This document shows positions 10,212 through 19,988 of a DNA stretch of 64,000 nucleotides, one piece after another. Each line of letters opens with the position of its first letter. Positions within the stretch are counted from its first letter, which is position 1. Position numbers and translations under genes: made by a program. This DNA comes from Paenibacillus sp. J45TS6. Lineage in GTDB: Bacteria > Bacillota > Bacilli > Paenibacillales > Paenibacillaceae. Under the pieces are notes generated by a model. That model saw only the letters and a program-made list of their open reading frames with translations, did no database searches and was not told the DNA's origin. The stretch spans positions 310,001-374,000 of the forward strand of contig NZ_BOSJ01000001.1 of assembly GCF_018403285.1 (NCBI RefSeq). The letters run 5' to 3'.

Positions 10212-10472
10212 TTATTCGTCGTTGTCATCGTCTTTAGAAGATAGACGATGGGCAACCGTCTCCGGCTGCACTGCGGACAAGATCACATGATCACTGTCAG
10301 TAATAATTACAGCACGTGTTCTGCGTCCATATGTAGCATCAATGAGCATATGACGATCTCGTGCTTCCTGGATAATTCTTTTGATAGGCGCTGATTCAGG
10401 GCTAACAATAGATATGATACGATTCGCTGAAACGATATTACCAAATCCTATGTTAATGAGTTTAATCGCCAT
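10212..10472 (-). CDS. remA: Extracellular matrix regulator RemA (DUF370 family)
   Basis: An 86-residue protein almost identical in pattern to Bacillus RemA/Ylz[27 protein letters not shown], and [20 protein letters not shown]. In B. subtilis RemA forms ring-shaped oligomers that bind DNA with repeated contact sites and activate matrix and osmoprotection operons. The acidic tail KDDDNDE is species-specific. Its position between yicC and gmk is conserved. Whether it controls biofilm genes here cannot be judged from the sequence. Confidence 0.93.
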   Translation of the reverse strand: MAIKLINIGFGNIVSANRIISIVSPESAPIKRIIQEARDRHMLIDATYGRRTRAVIITDSDHVILSAVQPETVAHRLSSKDDDNDE

Positions 10473-10555
10473 ATTCAGGTTCGTCCCCCTATAACTTTTA
10501 ATCCTTCTCGCAAAGCATTGTTGTTATTTGGCAGCAAGCTTACCTTTATTCTAGA

Positions 10556-11446
10556 CTACTCTAGATTTGCAGCCTGTTCCCTAATTTTCTCAAGCTCGGC
10601 CTTCATGTCCATCACGAGATTAACCAAGGTCAAGTGATGAGCTTTCGTACCGATGGTGTTTACTTCACGATTCATTTCCTGAATCAAGAAATCAAGTTTG
10701 CGACCTACAGGGTCAGGACTGGTCAGTAATTGCCTGCACTGCGTAAGATGACTAGAGAGACGAGTCAGTTCCTCATCTATGTTGGATCGGTCCGCAAAAA
10801 TCGCAATCTCCATACCAAATTTATGTTCATCAAAAGATCCATCTGAAATTTCGGCCAATCGCTGCCTCAGTTTATTTCGATATTCGATCACTACTTGAGG
10901 TGCAAGTTGAACCATCTTTTCATGACAGGCCCCTAAACTTGAAATCCGGGTCTCTATATCTTTCGCAAGGTGACTTCCTTCACGAGCTCGCATTTCCACC
11001 AGCTCCTCAAGGGCATGAGTTATCCCCTCTTGCAGCGCAGTGTCCCAAGCTTCATCTTCTGTTGCCACTCGGAGAATCGCTTCTTCCGGTTTCAGAAGCA
11101 CGCCAGGAAGCGAAAGTACATCTGATACTTCCATATTCCCTCTCATTCCATAACGAAGCTCGAGTTCTTTGGCTGCTTCTAGGTAAGAAGCTACTACCTG
11201 TTCGTTAAGGACTGGGTTCAGATGACTCTCCACTGAAAGTTCCTTCGTTATAAATACGTCAATCCGTCCACGCCTTAGCTCGCGCTGTATGATTTTACGA
11301 AGTCCATCTTCGTAGCGTGTCCACTCTCGTGGCATTCGGAATACCACTTCGCAATATCTGTGGTTCACAGACTTCATTTCAAACAATACATTATAGCCGC
11401 CATAGCTGAGCGAATATTGACCGTATCCGGTCATGCTGAATGACAT
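10556..11446 (-). CDS. yloC: YicC/YloC-family endoribonuclease
   Basis: The start MSFSMTGYGQ is the family hallmark, as is the C-terminal DUF1732 stretch DFLIQEMNREVNTIGTKA. An N-terminal YicC domain (about residues 1-160, including VNHRYCEV and LRRGRIDVF) is followed by a helical, coiled-coil-prone region. E. coli and Bacillus members have been reported as metal-dependent endoribonucleases acting on RNA. The gene heads the remA-gmk-rpoZ run. The start chosen lacks a strong ribosome site, but earlier in-frame codons would add a non-conserved lead. Confidence 0.9.
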   Translation of the reverse strand: MSFSMTGYGQYSLSYGGYNVLFEMKSVNHRYCEVVFRMPREWTRYEDGLRKIIQRELRRGRIDVFITKELSVESHLNPVLNEQVVASYLEAAKELELRYGMRGNMEVSDVLSLPGVLLKPEEAILRVATEDEAWDTALQEGITHALEELVEMRAREGSHLAKDIETRISSLGACHEKMVQLAPQVVIEYRNKLRQRLAEISDGSFDEHKFGMEIAIFADRSNIDEELTRLSSHLTQCRQLLTSPDPVGRKLDFLIQEMNREVNTIGTKAHHLTLVNLVMDMKAELEKIREQAANLE

Positions 11447-11621
11447 CGGCATCACATCCATTACACTATTGTATCGGATTATAGTGGTTGAAACAAGTAT
11501 GAACATTACGCTTTATCCCCGTTTAATTCCTACCATCATTGCCTAAAAAAGGGGTTCCTAGTAGAATAAATTAATACTTTTTCATAAAAATGATGCTGAA
11601 CATGGATAAGGAGACCATCTC

Positions 11622-12026
11622 ATGAAAACAGAACTTCAACTTATTGTCCGTCCAACCGAAATCGATGTGAATGGCCATGTCAATAATGCAAAGTATTTAG
11701 AGTATCTCGAATGGGGAAGAGAAGAATGGTACGAAGCCGCAGACCTCCCCTATAACAAACTACTGCAAGAAGGATTCCAAACGGTTACCGTTAACATTAA
11801 TATTAACTATCGTAAAGAATGTGTTCAGAATGAACGGCTCACTGTCATTACAGAACCAGAAAAAGCCGGGAATTCAAGTTATGTATTGAAACAAATAATT
11901 GTGAGCGAGACAGATGTTGTCTGTGCTGATGCGGTTGTTACTTGCGTAACGATGGATCCATCTAGTCGAAAAAGCAAACCTCTGCCCGAGATGCTGCGAA
12001 AATTCTTTCCGGCGAATCAGTTATGA
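11622..12026 (+). CDS. Acyl-CoA thioesterase, hotdog fold (4HBT family)
   Basis: A 134-residue single hotdog domain. The motif RPTEIDVNGHVNNAKYLEY is the 4HBT active-site segment, with the conserved Asp in DVNGH and the Asn-Ala at the turn into the long helix. Such proteins hydrolyse acyl-CoA or aryl-CoA thioesters; the natural substrate is not evident. A strong AAGGAG lies 10 bp before the ATG. It is transcribed divergently from yicC and convergently with yitJ, and it interrupts a block that is otherwise co-oriented. Confidence 0.82.
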   Translation: MKTELQLIVRPTEIDVNGHVNNAKYLEYLEWGREEWYEAADLPYNKLLQEGFQTVTVNININYRKECVQNERLTVITEPEKAGNSSYVLKQIIVSETDVVCADAVVTCVTMDPSSRKSKPLPEMLRKFFPANQL

Positions 12027-12051
12027 AACTCATTCCGGCATAGTAAAAAAG

Positions 12052-12091
12052 GGTGCCTTAGCTGCTGAAATCATTTTCGCAGCAAGGCACC
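12052..12091. terminator. Bidirectional terminator between thioesterase gene and yitJ
   Basis: Hairpin GGTGCCTT plus GCTGC pairing with GCAGC plus AAGGCACC. Plus-strand tail is CTTTCTGATT; minus-strand tail is CTTTTTTACT, the stronger T run. It serves the two converging genes. Confidence 0.8.
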
Positions 12092-12111
12092 TTTCTGATT
12101 AATTCATAATA

Positions 12112-12131
12112 AATTTAATTTAATTTAATTT
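12112..12131. repeat. Pentanucleotide repeat (AATTT)x4 across the yitJ stop codon
   Basis: Four uninterrupted copies of AATTT; the yitJ stop codon (12125-12127) lies inside it. Gain or loss of units after the stop would not change the protein. Confidence 0.85.
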
Positions 12132-14017
12132 ATAATTGCTGGTGATCCTTTTTTCTCCATGATGTGACTCGACTTTTCCCATACAAACTTCGTCAACTCT
12201 TCGCTCATACCATAGAACATAAACGGCGTCATAATATAGATTCCATTGAAATGCTCCATAGCAACTTCTATCAATTCCTTGGCAATTGCAGTTCCCGTCG
12301 CTCTGCCTTCTTCACCTTCAAGCCCTGCCATCCGCTCTCTTACCTCGTCCGATAACAGAATGCCTGGAACCTCGTTGTGCAGATATTCGGCATTCCGGCC
12401 GCTCGCAAGCGGCATGATCCCAATGAAGATTGGAATTTCAAGATGTTTGGTCGCTTCCTTAAGCGCAACAATCAAATCTTTATCGTACACAGGCTGGGTC
12501 ATGATGTAATCCGCACCTGCCGTTATTTTTTTCTCCAAACGCTGAACTGCCTTTTCTAAATATTTCACATTTGGATTAAAAGCAGCACCCACTACAAAAT
12601 CAGCTTTTTGTTTCAGCGGCTTACCTGAAAAGGCAATCCCGTCATTCAGCTGTTTGATCATTCGAATAATTTCAAAAGAAGTCATATCATATACCGAGCT
12701 TGCCCCGGGTAAATCACCAAACCTAGCCGGATCGCCGGTTACTGCAAGAACGTGATCAATGCCTAATGCATCAAACCCCATCAGATGGGACTGGGTCCCA
12801 ATTAAGTTTCGATCTCTGCAGGCAATATGGATTAAAGGCCTCATCCCTGTCTGTTCCTTCACAAGGTATCCTAGTGCCATATTACTCATACGGGTAACTG
12901 CTAGTGAATTATCGGCCAGTGTCAGCGCATCAACTCCTGCTGCTTTTAGACATTTAGCACCTTTCAGGAACTTTTCAATATCTAGATCCCTAGGCGGGTC
13001 AAGTTCTACAATAACGGTATGTCGTTCTTTGACCAGATCCACGATGGTAGGTTCTGTTCGTGTTTTTTCATATTGATCCGCGGATGCAAATGAACTTCTA
13101 ATTTCATCACGTGTAAATAATGCCTCTTCATCGAGAGGTGGAAGGAGAGCTGGCTTATATGCTGCAAGTGCTTCAGCTATTGCCTTAATGTGCTCAGGTG
13201 TTGTACCGCAGCAACCGCCAATAATGCGGGCGTTCAGATCTGCAAAACGAACAGCTGTCTGTCCAAAATATTCAGCAGATGCACCAAATCGAACTTCACC
13301 ATCAATATAGTCAGCAATTCCTGCGTTAGGAAATACGGACATAGGAATACCGATATCAGATACCGTTTCCATGGCACGCATGATGGCATTTGGACCTGAG
13401 CGGCAGTTAAATCCAATCACATCTGCTCCTTCTCCGTGTAAGATTGAGAAGGCTTGAGGCATGGTATAACCATCGAGTGTTCTTCCAATATCGTCAATGG
13501 CAAACTGGCAGATGACAGGAAGTTCAGACTGTTTTCTTATACTCCGGAGTGCGATCAAAAGTTCTTCTACATCATAAAAGGTTTCGAGCATGATCCCATC
13601 AACGCCCTCATCGATCAGCGCGGTAACTTGCTCCTCAAAATAATATCCAAGTTTACTTTTTGAAATATCAGAACGTTTACCCGCTCTAATCGAACCTGCA
13701 GCTCCAACCACATATCCTTTTCCATTTAAAGCTTCCTTGGCAATCCGAACTCCCGCCCGGTTAATGTCCACCACTTTGTCTTCCAGACCGAATTTGGAAA
13801 GTTTATCGTAATTGGCCGAATACGTATTGGTTTCAATCAGTTGTGCACCCGCATCGATATACCGCATATGTACATCATGAATGACATCAGGTGATTCTAG
13901 ATTCAGTTCCTCATAGGAGATTCCGACAGGAAAACCCTTTTGATATAAATAAGTACCTATCGCCCCATCGCCAATCAGGATTTCCTTTTGCAACACCCCG
14001 CGTAGATCCACCCTCAT
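12125..14017 (-). CDS. yitJ: Bifunctional homocysteine S-methyltransferase / methylenetetrahydrofolate reductase (YitJ type)
   Basis: Two fused domains. Residues about 1-300 are a Pfam S-methyl-transferase (homocysteine) domain with zinc ligands in NCRSGP and GGCCGTTPEHI and the N-terminal ILIGDGAIGTYLYQKG. Residues about 335-630 are a methylenetetrahydrofolate reductase (TIM barrel, FAD) domain with ELDPPRDLDIEKF, AVTGDPARFGD and ADYIMTQPVYDKD. The fusion both produces methyl-folate and offers a methyl-transfer route to methionine. The start at 14017 has GGGAGGAGA directly upstream. Only 84 bp, containing a terminator, separates it from dapF, so there is no room for the S-box riboswitch known upstream of Bacillus yitJ. 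Confidence 0.92.
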   Translation of the reverse strand: MRVDLRGVLQKEILIGDGAIGTYLYQKGFPVGISYEELNLESPDVIHDVHMRYIDAGAQLIETNTYSANYDKLSKFGLEDKVVDINRAGVRIAKEALNGKGYVVGAAGSIRAGKRSDISKSKLGYYFEEQVTALIDEGVDGIMLETFYDVEELLIALRSIRKQSELPVICQFAIDDIGRTLDGYTMPQAFSILHGEGADVIGFNCRSGPNAIMRAMETVSDIGIPMSVFPNAGIADYIDGEVRFGASAEYFGQTAVRFADLNARIIGGCCGTTPEHIKAIAEALAAYKPALLPPLDEEALFTRDEIRSSFASADQYEKTRTEPTIVDLVKERHTVIVELDPPRDLDIEKFLKGAKCLKAAGVDALTLADNSLAVTRMSNMALGYLVKEQTGMRPLIHIACRDRNLIGTQSHLMGFDALGIDHVLAVTGDPARFGDLPGASSVYDMTSFEIIRMIKQLNDGIAFSGKPLKQKADFVVGAAFNPNVKYLEKAVQRLEKKITAGADYIMTQPVYDKDLIVALKEATKHLEIPIFIGIMPLASGRNAEYLHNEVPGILLSDEVRERMAGLEGEEGRATGTAIAKELIEVAMEHFNGIYIMTPFMFYGMSEELTKFVWEKSSHIMEKKGSPAIIN

Positions 14018-14073
14018 TCTCCTCCCGCCACATTTCCTATATTTCACACTAATGTAACATAAAAACATAAAAA

Positions 14074-14095
14074 GAGGGAACTAGTACGCTCCCTC
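14074..14095 (-). terminator. Intrinsic terminator after dapF
   Basis: Hairpin GAGGGA/TCCCTC with flanking A and T runs; the minus-strand tail is TTTTTATG. It lies 7 bp beyond the dapF stop and upstream of yitJ. Confidence 0.8.
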
Positions 14096-14101
14096 TTTTT
14101 G

Positions 14102-14947
14102 TCAAAACTCCTTTTCAATTATCTTGCCGGTGAATACGAATGCAGCTGGCCCTGTCATATAAACATGATTATCTTCTTCATTCCATTCAATGAACAGATC
14201 CCCGCCTTTCAGACGAACCCAAGCCGACCTTTCAGTAAGCCCGTTTAATACAGAAGACACAAGCGTTGCACAAGCTCCTGTCCCGCATGCCAGTGTAGGA
14301 CCCGCCCCGCGTTCCCATACTCTCATGTCAATATGCTCTCTATCCTTTACCGTAGCAAATTCAACATTTATTTTTTTCGGGAAGAAAGGATGTGCTTCAA
14401 GTTTCGGACCCCAAGAGGCCAGATCAAAATGAACTGCATCCTCTACATAAATAACACAGTGCGGATTACCCATGGATACGGCGGTAAACCGGAAACCGCT
14501 CCCTCCTGCTTCAATCGGCTGATCCACGACAGGACTTTCATCTATGGTAGTAGGTATCTTGAGACCGTCCAGTACAGGTGCGCCCATATCTACCCGAACT
14601 TTACTTACTTTCCCATCCTCCACTGTCAGCTTCACAGGTTGTACGCCGGCTCCAATCGTCTGAATCGTAATATGCTCACGATCAATATGACCATGGTCAT
14701 ATACATATTTGGCTACACACCGGATCGCATTTCCGCATTGTTCCGCTTCTGTACCGTCTGAATTCATGATTCGCATCTGAAAATCAGCCTTCTCTGAAGG
14801 TAAAATATATACCAACCCATCAGCACCAATTCCAAAAAAACGATTGCACCATTTGATTGCTAGTTCGGCGGCATCGGAAGGCAGCTCTTTCTCGCCATAG
14901 ATCACAATAAAATCGTTGCCAAGTCCGTGCATTTTCGTAAATTCCAT
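14102..14947 (-). CDS. dapF: Diaminopimelate epimerase
   Basis: Interconverts LL- and meso-diaminopimelate, supplying lysine and the peptidoglycan cross-linking residue. The start MEFTKMHGLGNDFIV is canonical, with AAGGAGTGGAG upstream. The two catalytic cysteines are in EQCGNAIRC and LACGTGACA. 281 residues is the family norm. The gene stands alone with its own terminator, inserted between the calcium ATPase and yitJ. Confidence 0.96.
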   Translation of the reverse strand: MEFTKMHGLGNDFIVIYGEKELPSDAAELAIKWCNRFFGIGADGLVYILPSEKADFQMRIMNSDGTEAEQCGNAIRCVAKYVYDHGHIDREHITIQTIGAGVQPVKLTVEDGKVSKVRVDMGAPVLDGLKIPTTIDESPVVDQPIEAGGSGFRFTAVSMGNPHCVIYVEDAVHFDLASWGPKLEAHPFFPKKINVEFATVKDREHIDMRVWERGAGPTLACGTGACATLVSSVLNGLTERSAWVRLKGGDLFIEWNEEDNHVYMTGPAAFVFTGKIIEKEF

Positions 14948-15076
14948 AATAAAACTCCACTCCTTTTGGCTTTTAATGGCCCCGATGTAATCATCGCCTA
15001 CAACCATGTAATCAATACGTGATTGAGCGACTTTTCAGGTTAGCATATCTTAAGGAGTGGAGGAATTGTATTGATT

Positions 15077-17863
15077 TTATGCTGAAAATTTTGTACTTTT
15101 TGGTGTGTACCCGCTTGTAGCCAGCCTGCGCTGATTTTTCCTGCCTCCCCATACGCTTCCCGCACCAAGCAAGAACGTTGGAATTCCTGCAGCTACGATA
15201 ACAAGTGCCCATTCTCTCAAATCAAGCGCCGTAGTCTTAAAAATCGGCTGGAGCTGAGGTGTATACATGACGCCTAATAGCAGTACTACAGAGGAGATAA
15301 CGGCAAGCACCAAGTATTTGTTCTGCAGCGGATTTCGGTGAAAGATAGATCTTGAACTTCGGCAGTCAAACACATGAATGAGCTGTGCCATAACCAGTGT
15401 TGCAAAAGCTACGGACTGTGCTTTCACCAGATGAGCAGGATTATGCGGATCTATGCGAAGCGTAATCCAGAATGCAGCAAGTGTGCATAATCCAATCAGC
15501 ACGCCGCGGCTGATAATTTTCCAGCCCAATCTCCTTGCAAAAATATTCTCTTTCGCCGAACGCGGCTTATGTTCCATCAAATCCTTCTCCGCCTGATCCA
15601 CACCGAGTGCCATGGCAGGGAGCCCATCGGTAACCAAGTTCACCCAAAGAATCTGTATCGGAAGAAGCGGAAGCGGAAGACCTGCCATCATCGCAAAAAA
15701 CATCGTTAAGATTTCACCTACATTGGATGCGAGCAGATAACGGATGAACTTCCGGATATTTTCGTAGATGTTTCGCCCTTCTTCAATCGCTGCTACAATC
15801 GTAGAAAAGTTATCATCACTAAGAATGAGTGCCGAAGCTTCCTTCGTAACATCCGTTCCGGTAATCCCCATCGCAATCCCAATATCTGCAGCCTTAATTG
15901 CCGGCGCATCATTCACACCATCACCTGTCATTGCGACGACATGCCCTTTTCGCTGTAATGACTTCACAATCCGAAGCTTATGTTCCGGTGATACTCTCGC
16001 ATACACATAGATCTGATCCACTTCTTTATCGAGGTCTTCGTCACTGAACTGAGACAACTGCTGTCCTGTCATCACTTTTCCGCCGCGAGGCAGAATACTG
16101 AGCTGATGCGCAATTGCTTCTGCGGTAAGAGAGTGATCACCTGTAATCATGACCGTCTTGATTCCGGCTCTTCTACAAGTCGCAATCGCATCTCTTGCTT
16201 CTTTACGAGGTGGATCGATCATGCCGGCAAGTCCGACAAATACAAGCTGGCTTTCTGCCTTACACTCATCGTCTACCTGTTCTTCTGGCCTTACTTCACG
16301 ATAAGCCATTCCCAGCACTCGAAGTGCAGAACTCGCCATTTGCTCATTCGCCTGAATTACTTGCTGCCGGATCGCTGAGGTAAATGGAATGACTTTGTCA
16401 TCCCATAAAATATAGGCACATTCCTTAATAAGTACATCCGGTGCACCCTTTGTAAAAATAAGTCTGCCTCCCTGATGTTTCATCAGTACGGACATCAGTT
16501 TGCGTTCGGAATCAAAGGGAAACTCCTCAACTCGTTCATACAGTCCAGATAAGCTTTGAGGCGACATTCCAAGCTTAGAGGCTAAGGTAACCAGCGCACC
16601 CTCTGTAGGATCGCCCTTTAATATCCATTCTGTTTCCTCATTGCTTTTTTTATTACGCGTTTCCTGAACGGAAACTTCTTCAATAAGTGCGTTGTTGCAC
16701 AAACTGCTGACTTGAAGGAGTCTGCGCAAGGATTGGTCATTCTTCAGATCTATTACATGATCTTGAAGCGTAATATGACCTACCGGTTTATAGCCTTCTC
16801 CTGTTACTTTGAGCTGCCTTCCGCCCTGCCACACATCCGTTACTGTCATTTTGTTCTGAGTTAAGGTTCCTGTCTTGTCTGAACATATGACAGAAGCCGA
16901 ACCAAGCGTTTCTACAGAGGGAAGCTTACGAACAATCGCTTTTCGTTTGATCATCCGCTGTACACCAAGCGCAAGTGCGATGGTAACAATAGCAGGCAAT
17001 CCTTCTGGTATCGCGGCAACCGCAAGACTGACACCCGCAAGGAACATACCGACGGCAGGCTGTCCATGTAAAATCCCGGCTACGACAACGAGTACCGTAA
17101 GCACCAGGGATACGATGATCAGGATCTTTCCGAGTTGTTCCAGACGGTGCTGAAGCGGCGTTTCTTGTGCTTCTGTATTCTGTATGAGGTCTGCAATTTT
17201 CCCCATTTCGGTATCCATTCCCGTACGAATGACGACCCCTTTTGCGGTTCCCCTCGTAACCATGGTTCCCATGAAGCCAACATTCTTGAGGTCTCCGAGT
17301 GGAAGATCATCCTGCTCAATGATTTTGCTGTGTTTATTCACAGGCACAGACTCGCCGGTCAAAGCGGATTCTTCCACATCACAGTTACTTGTCATAATAA
17401 ACCGAATATCCGCAGGTACACGATCTCCGCTTTCCAGAAGAATAATATCGCCGGGTACAAGGTTTTTAGCCGGAATCTGTTCTACTTTTCCATCCCTCAG
17501 CACTTTTGACATAGGAGCTGATAATTTTTTCAGTGCGCTTAGTGAACGTTCTGCTTTGAATTCCTGAACAAATCCAAGAATCCCATTTAATAAAATGATA
17601 GCAATGATCGTAATCGCATCCAGGTATTCACCCAGCAATCCGGATAACAGCGTAGCCCCTACCAAGACAAGCACCATAAAATCTTTAAACTGATTTAGAA
17701 AAAGGGTGATTGGAGAAATTCCTTTTCCTTCTGACAGCTCATTTGGTCCTGACTTCTTCTGCCTGTTTGCTGCCTCATCCTTGGTTAGACCTAGCTGCGG
17801 CTCCACATCTAATTCTGACTTCAGTTCGTCTGCACCCATCTGATGCCACTTCTTCTGTTCCAT
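15077..17863 (-). CDS. yloB: P-type calcium-transporting ATPase (SERCA-like, YloB type)
   Basis: A 928-residue P2A ATPase. The actuator motif LTGES is at about 168-172; the calcium-binding helix has IPEGLPA at about 285-291; the phosphorylation motif [12 protein letters not shown] places the phosphorylated Asp at about 329; the hinge has [17 protein letters not shown]. About ten membrane segments are visible: a hairpin near 55-100, a pair near 245-295 and about six in the C-terminal 250 residues. It has the N-terminal cation-ATPase domain. It should export Ca2+ from the cytoplasm. Its position next to rqcH matches the yloA-yloB pairing of Bacillus, but here the two are divergent. Confidence 0.93.
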   Translation of the reverse strand: MEQKKWHQMGADELKSELDVEPQLGLTKDEAANRQKKSGPNELSEGKGISPITLFLNQFKDFMVLVLVGATLLSGLLGEYLDAITIIAIILLNGILGFVQEFKAERSLSALKKLSAPMSKVLRDGKVEQIPAKNLVPGDIILLESGDRVPADIRFIMTSNCDVEESALTGESVPVNKHSKIIEQDDLPLGDLKNVGFMGTMVTRGTAKGVVIRTGMDTEMGKIADLIQNTEAQETPLQHRLEQLGKILIIVSLVLTVLVVVAGILHGQPAVGMFLAGVSLAVAAIPEGLPAIVTIALALGVQRMIKRKAIVRKLPSVETLGSASVICSDKTGTLTQNKMTVTDVWQGGRQLKVTGEGYKPVGHITLQDHVIDLKNDQSLRRLLQVSSLCNNALIEEVSVQETRNKKSNEETEWILKGDPTEGALVTLASKLGMSPQSLSGLYERVEEFPFDSERKLMSVLMKHQGGRLIFTKGAPDVLIKECAYILWDDKVIPFTSAIRQQVIQANEQMASSALRVLGMAYREVRPEEQVDDECKAESQLVFVGLAGMIDPPRKEARDAIATCRRAGIKTVMITGDHSLTAEAIAHQLSILPRGGKVMTGQQLSQFSDEDLDKEVDQIYVYARVSPEHKLRIVKSLQRKGHVVAMTGDGVNDAPAIKAADIGIAMGITGTDVTKEASALILSDDNFSTIVAAIEEGRNIYENIRKFIRYLLASNVGEILTMFFAMMAGLPLPLLPIQILWVNLVTDGLPAMALGVDQAEKDLMEHKPRSAKENIFARRLGWKIISRGVLIGLCTLAAFWITLRIDPHNPAHLVKAQSVAFATLVMAQLIHVFDCRSSRSIFHRNPLQNKYLVLAVISSVVLLLGVMYTPQLQPIFKTTALDLREWALVIVAAGIPTFLLGAGSVWGGRKNQRRLATSGYTPKSTKFSA

Positions 17864-18127
17864 ATTCCAAGGTTCCCCTCCCGCTCTTTAGTTCTGTGCC
17901 TGTCCAGCTTTTCTCACACTTGTGTGTATTGCATCAGTCAAAATGCCAATTTGTCTAATGCCGGACAAACTTCTAAAACTACTGTATTCGGACAAGGGCG
18001 GAAATATCACACAAAGAGAGCTCTTAAGTTTTTGTTCAAACTATGGCATGATAGATGGAGAAGAAATTTACACAAGCGCAACATGAATATAAAAACCAAC
18101 CTGATACAAGATGGGAGAACATAGATT

Positions 18128-19867
18128 ATGGCATTAGACGGAATTGTCGTTCGTTCTATCGTGCATGAGCTTCAAGTGCTCATTGGTGGACGAATGAGTA
18201 AAATACATCAACCTAACAGTCGCGATATTGTGATTAGTCTTCGAGCAGGGCGTGAGAACACTAAATTGCTGATCTCAGCTAGTCCTACTTATCCGCGTGT
18301 TCAATTCACAAAACAAACGTTTGTGAATCCAACAGAAGCACCTATGTTCTGTATGCTGCTTCGCAAACACTGCGAAGGGGCTATTATTGAGAAAATTAGC
18401 CAAGTCGGCATGGAAAGAATTATTCATATTGATGTTCGGCAGCGGGACGAAATCGGAGATGTTTCCACGAAGAAAATTATTATTGAACTGATGGGCAGAC
18501 ACAGCAATGTGATCTTGGTAGACCCTTCCACAGGCAATATTTTAGATGGAATCCACCATGTGACGCCTGCGATCAGCAGTTACCGTGTCATTATGCCTGG
18601 GTTCTCATACATGGAACCTCCGCAGCAGAATAAAGAAAATCCGCTCACCGCAAATGTTTCTTCCTTTGCATCATATGAGAGCTATGAAGGAAGTGCATCG
18701 AAATGGCTGGTGGAAACTTTTAGCGGACTCAGCCCGCTGATTGCGGAAGAGATTGCATTCCGCGGCAAGCAGAATGATGCAGATGCGGTACGGGACAAAG
18801 AACAACTGTGGAATGGTTTCTCTGAAGTGATGAATCTCGTATCCGGCAACAAGTTCACGCCCGTCATTGCAACGAATGCAAAAGAAAAAATGGTTTTTTC
18901 CGCCATTCCTCTCACTCATCTGAATGAGAATCAAACGTATGATTCGATTAGTGCATGTATGGAAGATTACTATGGAGAAAAGGCGGAACGGGACGTTGTC
19001 AAACAGAAAGTCAGTGACCTCCTTCGGTTCCTGCAAAATGAACGTAATAAAAACATTAAGAAACTAGATCATCTGAATGCGGACCTTGCGGAAGCGGATG
19101 ATGCGGATCAGTACCGAATTTACGGTGAACTGCTGTTTTCTTCTCTTCATGCCATTCAAAAAGGAGATAAAGAAGCAGTTCTTACGAACTTCTATGATGA
19201 GAACCAAGCTGAAGTACGCATCCCGCTTGACCCGCTTTTGACTCCATCCGATAACGCTCAGCGTTATTTTAAGAAATACAATAAATACAAAAACAGCCTG
19301 CAGATCATTGAGGAACAACTAATCAAAACACGCGAAGAAATCATGTACATGGACAACTTATTACAGCAGCTGGCTTCTGCATCGATAAACGATGTCGAAG
19401 AGATTCGGGAAGAACTGGTCTCTGAAGGGTATCTTCGGGACCGTAATAAAAAAGAAAATAAGAAAAAGAAAAAGAAGAATCAACTTCCTTCTCTGCAAGT
19501 GTTCACGTCTTCCGATGGTACCGAAATTTATGTAGGCAAAAACAACCTGCAAAATGAATACTTGACGAATCGTCTGGCAAGTTCTAATGATACATGGCTT
19601 CATACAAAAGACATCCCGGGCTCACACGTTGTAATACGCTCTACCTCCTTCTCTGAGCAGACCTTGGAAGAAGCAGCCATGATTGCGGCTTATTACAGCC
19701 AGGCCAAAGAGTCTAGCAGTGTACCTGTGGATTATACGACCATCCGTCATGTGAAAAAACCTAGCGGTGCAAAACCCGGTTTTGTGATTTATGATAATCA
19801 AAAAACGCTGTTTGTTACACCGAGCGAAGATCTAATTAAAAGGCTGCCTAGCCACATTAAGAATTGA
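18128..19867 (+). CDS. rqcH: Rqc2/RqcH homologue (NFACT protein, ribosome quality control)
   Basis: A 579-residue NFACT-family protein, the bacterial relative of eukaryotic Rqc2/NEMF. The N-terminal NFACT-N domain starts MALDGIVVRSIVHELQ with GGRMSKIHQP; a central coiled-coil region has FLQNERNKNIKKL; the C-terminal NFACT-R region has LASSNDTWLHTKDIPGSHVV. RqcH binds obstructed 50S subunits carrying peptidyl-tRNA and adds C-terminal alanine tails that mark the peptide for degradation; older annotations call it a fibronectin-binding protein. A lysine-rich low-complexity stretch separates the coiled coil from NFACT-R (about residues 439-455). ATG at 18128 follows GGGAG by 10 bp. Confidence 0.93.
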   Translation: MALDGIVVRSIVHELQVLIGGRMSKIHQPNSRDIVISLRAGRENTKLLISASPTYPRVQFTKQTFVNPTEAPMFCMLLRKHCEGAIIEKISQVGMERIIHIDVRQRDEIGDVSTKKIIIELMGRHSNVILVDPSTGNILDGIHHVTPAISSYRVIMPGFSYMEPPQQNKENPLTANVSSFASYESYEGSASKWLVETFSGLSPLIAEEIAFRGKQNDADAVRDKEQLWNGFSEVMNLVSGNKFTPVIATNAKEKMVFSAIPLTHLNENQTYDSISACMEDYYGEKAERDVVKQKVSDLLRFLQNERNKNIKKLDHLNADLAEADDADQYRIYGELLFSSLHAIQKGDKEAVLTNFYDENQAEVRIPLDPLLTPSDNAQRYFKKYNKYKNSLQIIEEQLIKTREEIMYMDNLLQQLASASINDVEEIREELVSEGYLRDRNKKENKKKKKKNQLPSLQVFTSSDGTEIYVGKNNLQNEYLTNRLASSNDTWLHTKDIPGSHVVIRSTSFSEQTLEEAAMIAAYYSQAKESSSVPVDYTTIRHVKKPSGAKPGFVIYDNQKTLFVTPSEDLIKRLPSHIKN

Positions 19868-19900
19868 TCTTACCCTGCTTTTCCAAAAAAAGAGGAAATC

Positions 19901-19941
19901 AAAAAGCAGCGTTCCCTATACGATAGAGAACGCTGCTTTTT
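19901..19941. terminator. Strong bidirectional terminator downstream of rqcH
   Basis: Perfect 14-bp inverted repeat, AAAAAGCAGCGTTC pairing with GAACGCTGCTTTTT. It works symmetrically for rqcH and for the converging PHP gene. Confidence 0.85.
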
Positions 19942-19947
19942 ACGACT

Positions 19948-19982
19948 GCAGAGACAAATTAGCTAGTCTAGTTTGTCTCTGC
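19948..19982 (+). terminator. Second terminator hairpin between rqcH and the PHP gene
   Basis: Stem GCAGAGACAAA/TTTGTCTCTGC followed on the plus strand by CGTTTTTTATTTT. With the preceding hairpin it forms a tandem terminator. Confidence 0.8.
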
Positions 19983-19988
19983 CGTTTT

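Noticed and set aside
14018-14101. Search for an S-box riboswitch before yitJ
   Set aside because: Only a terminator hairpin and an AT-rich spacer are present; no S-box elements were seen.
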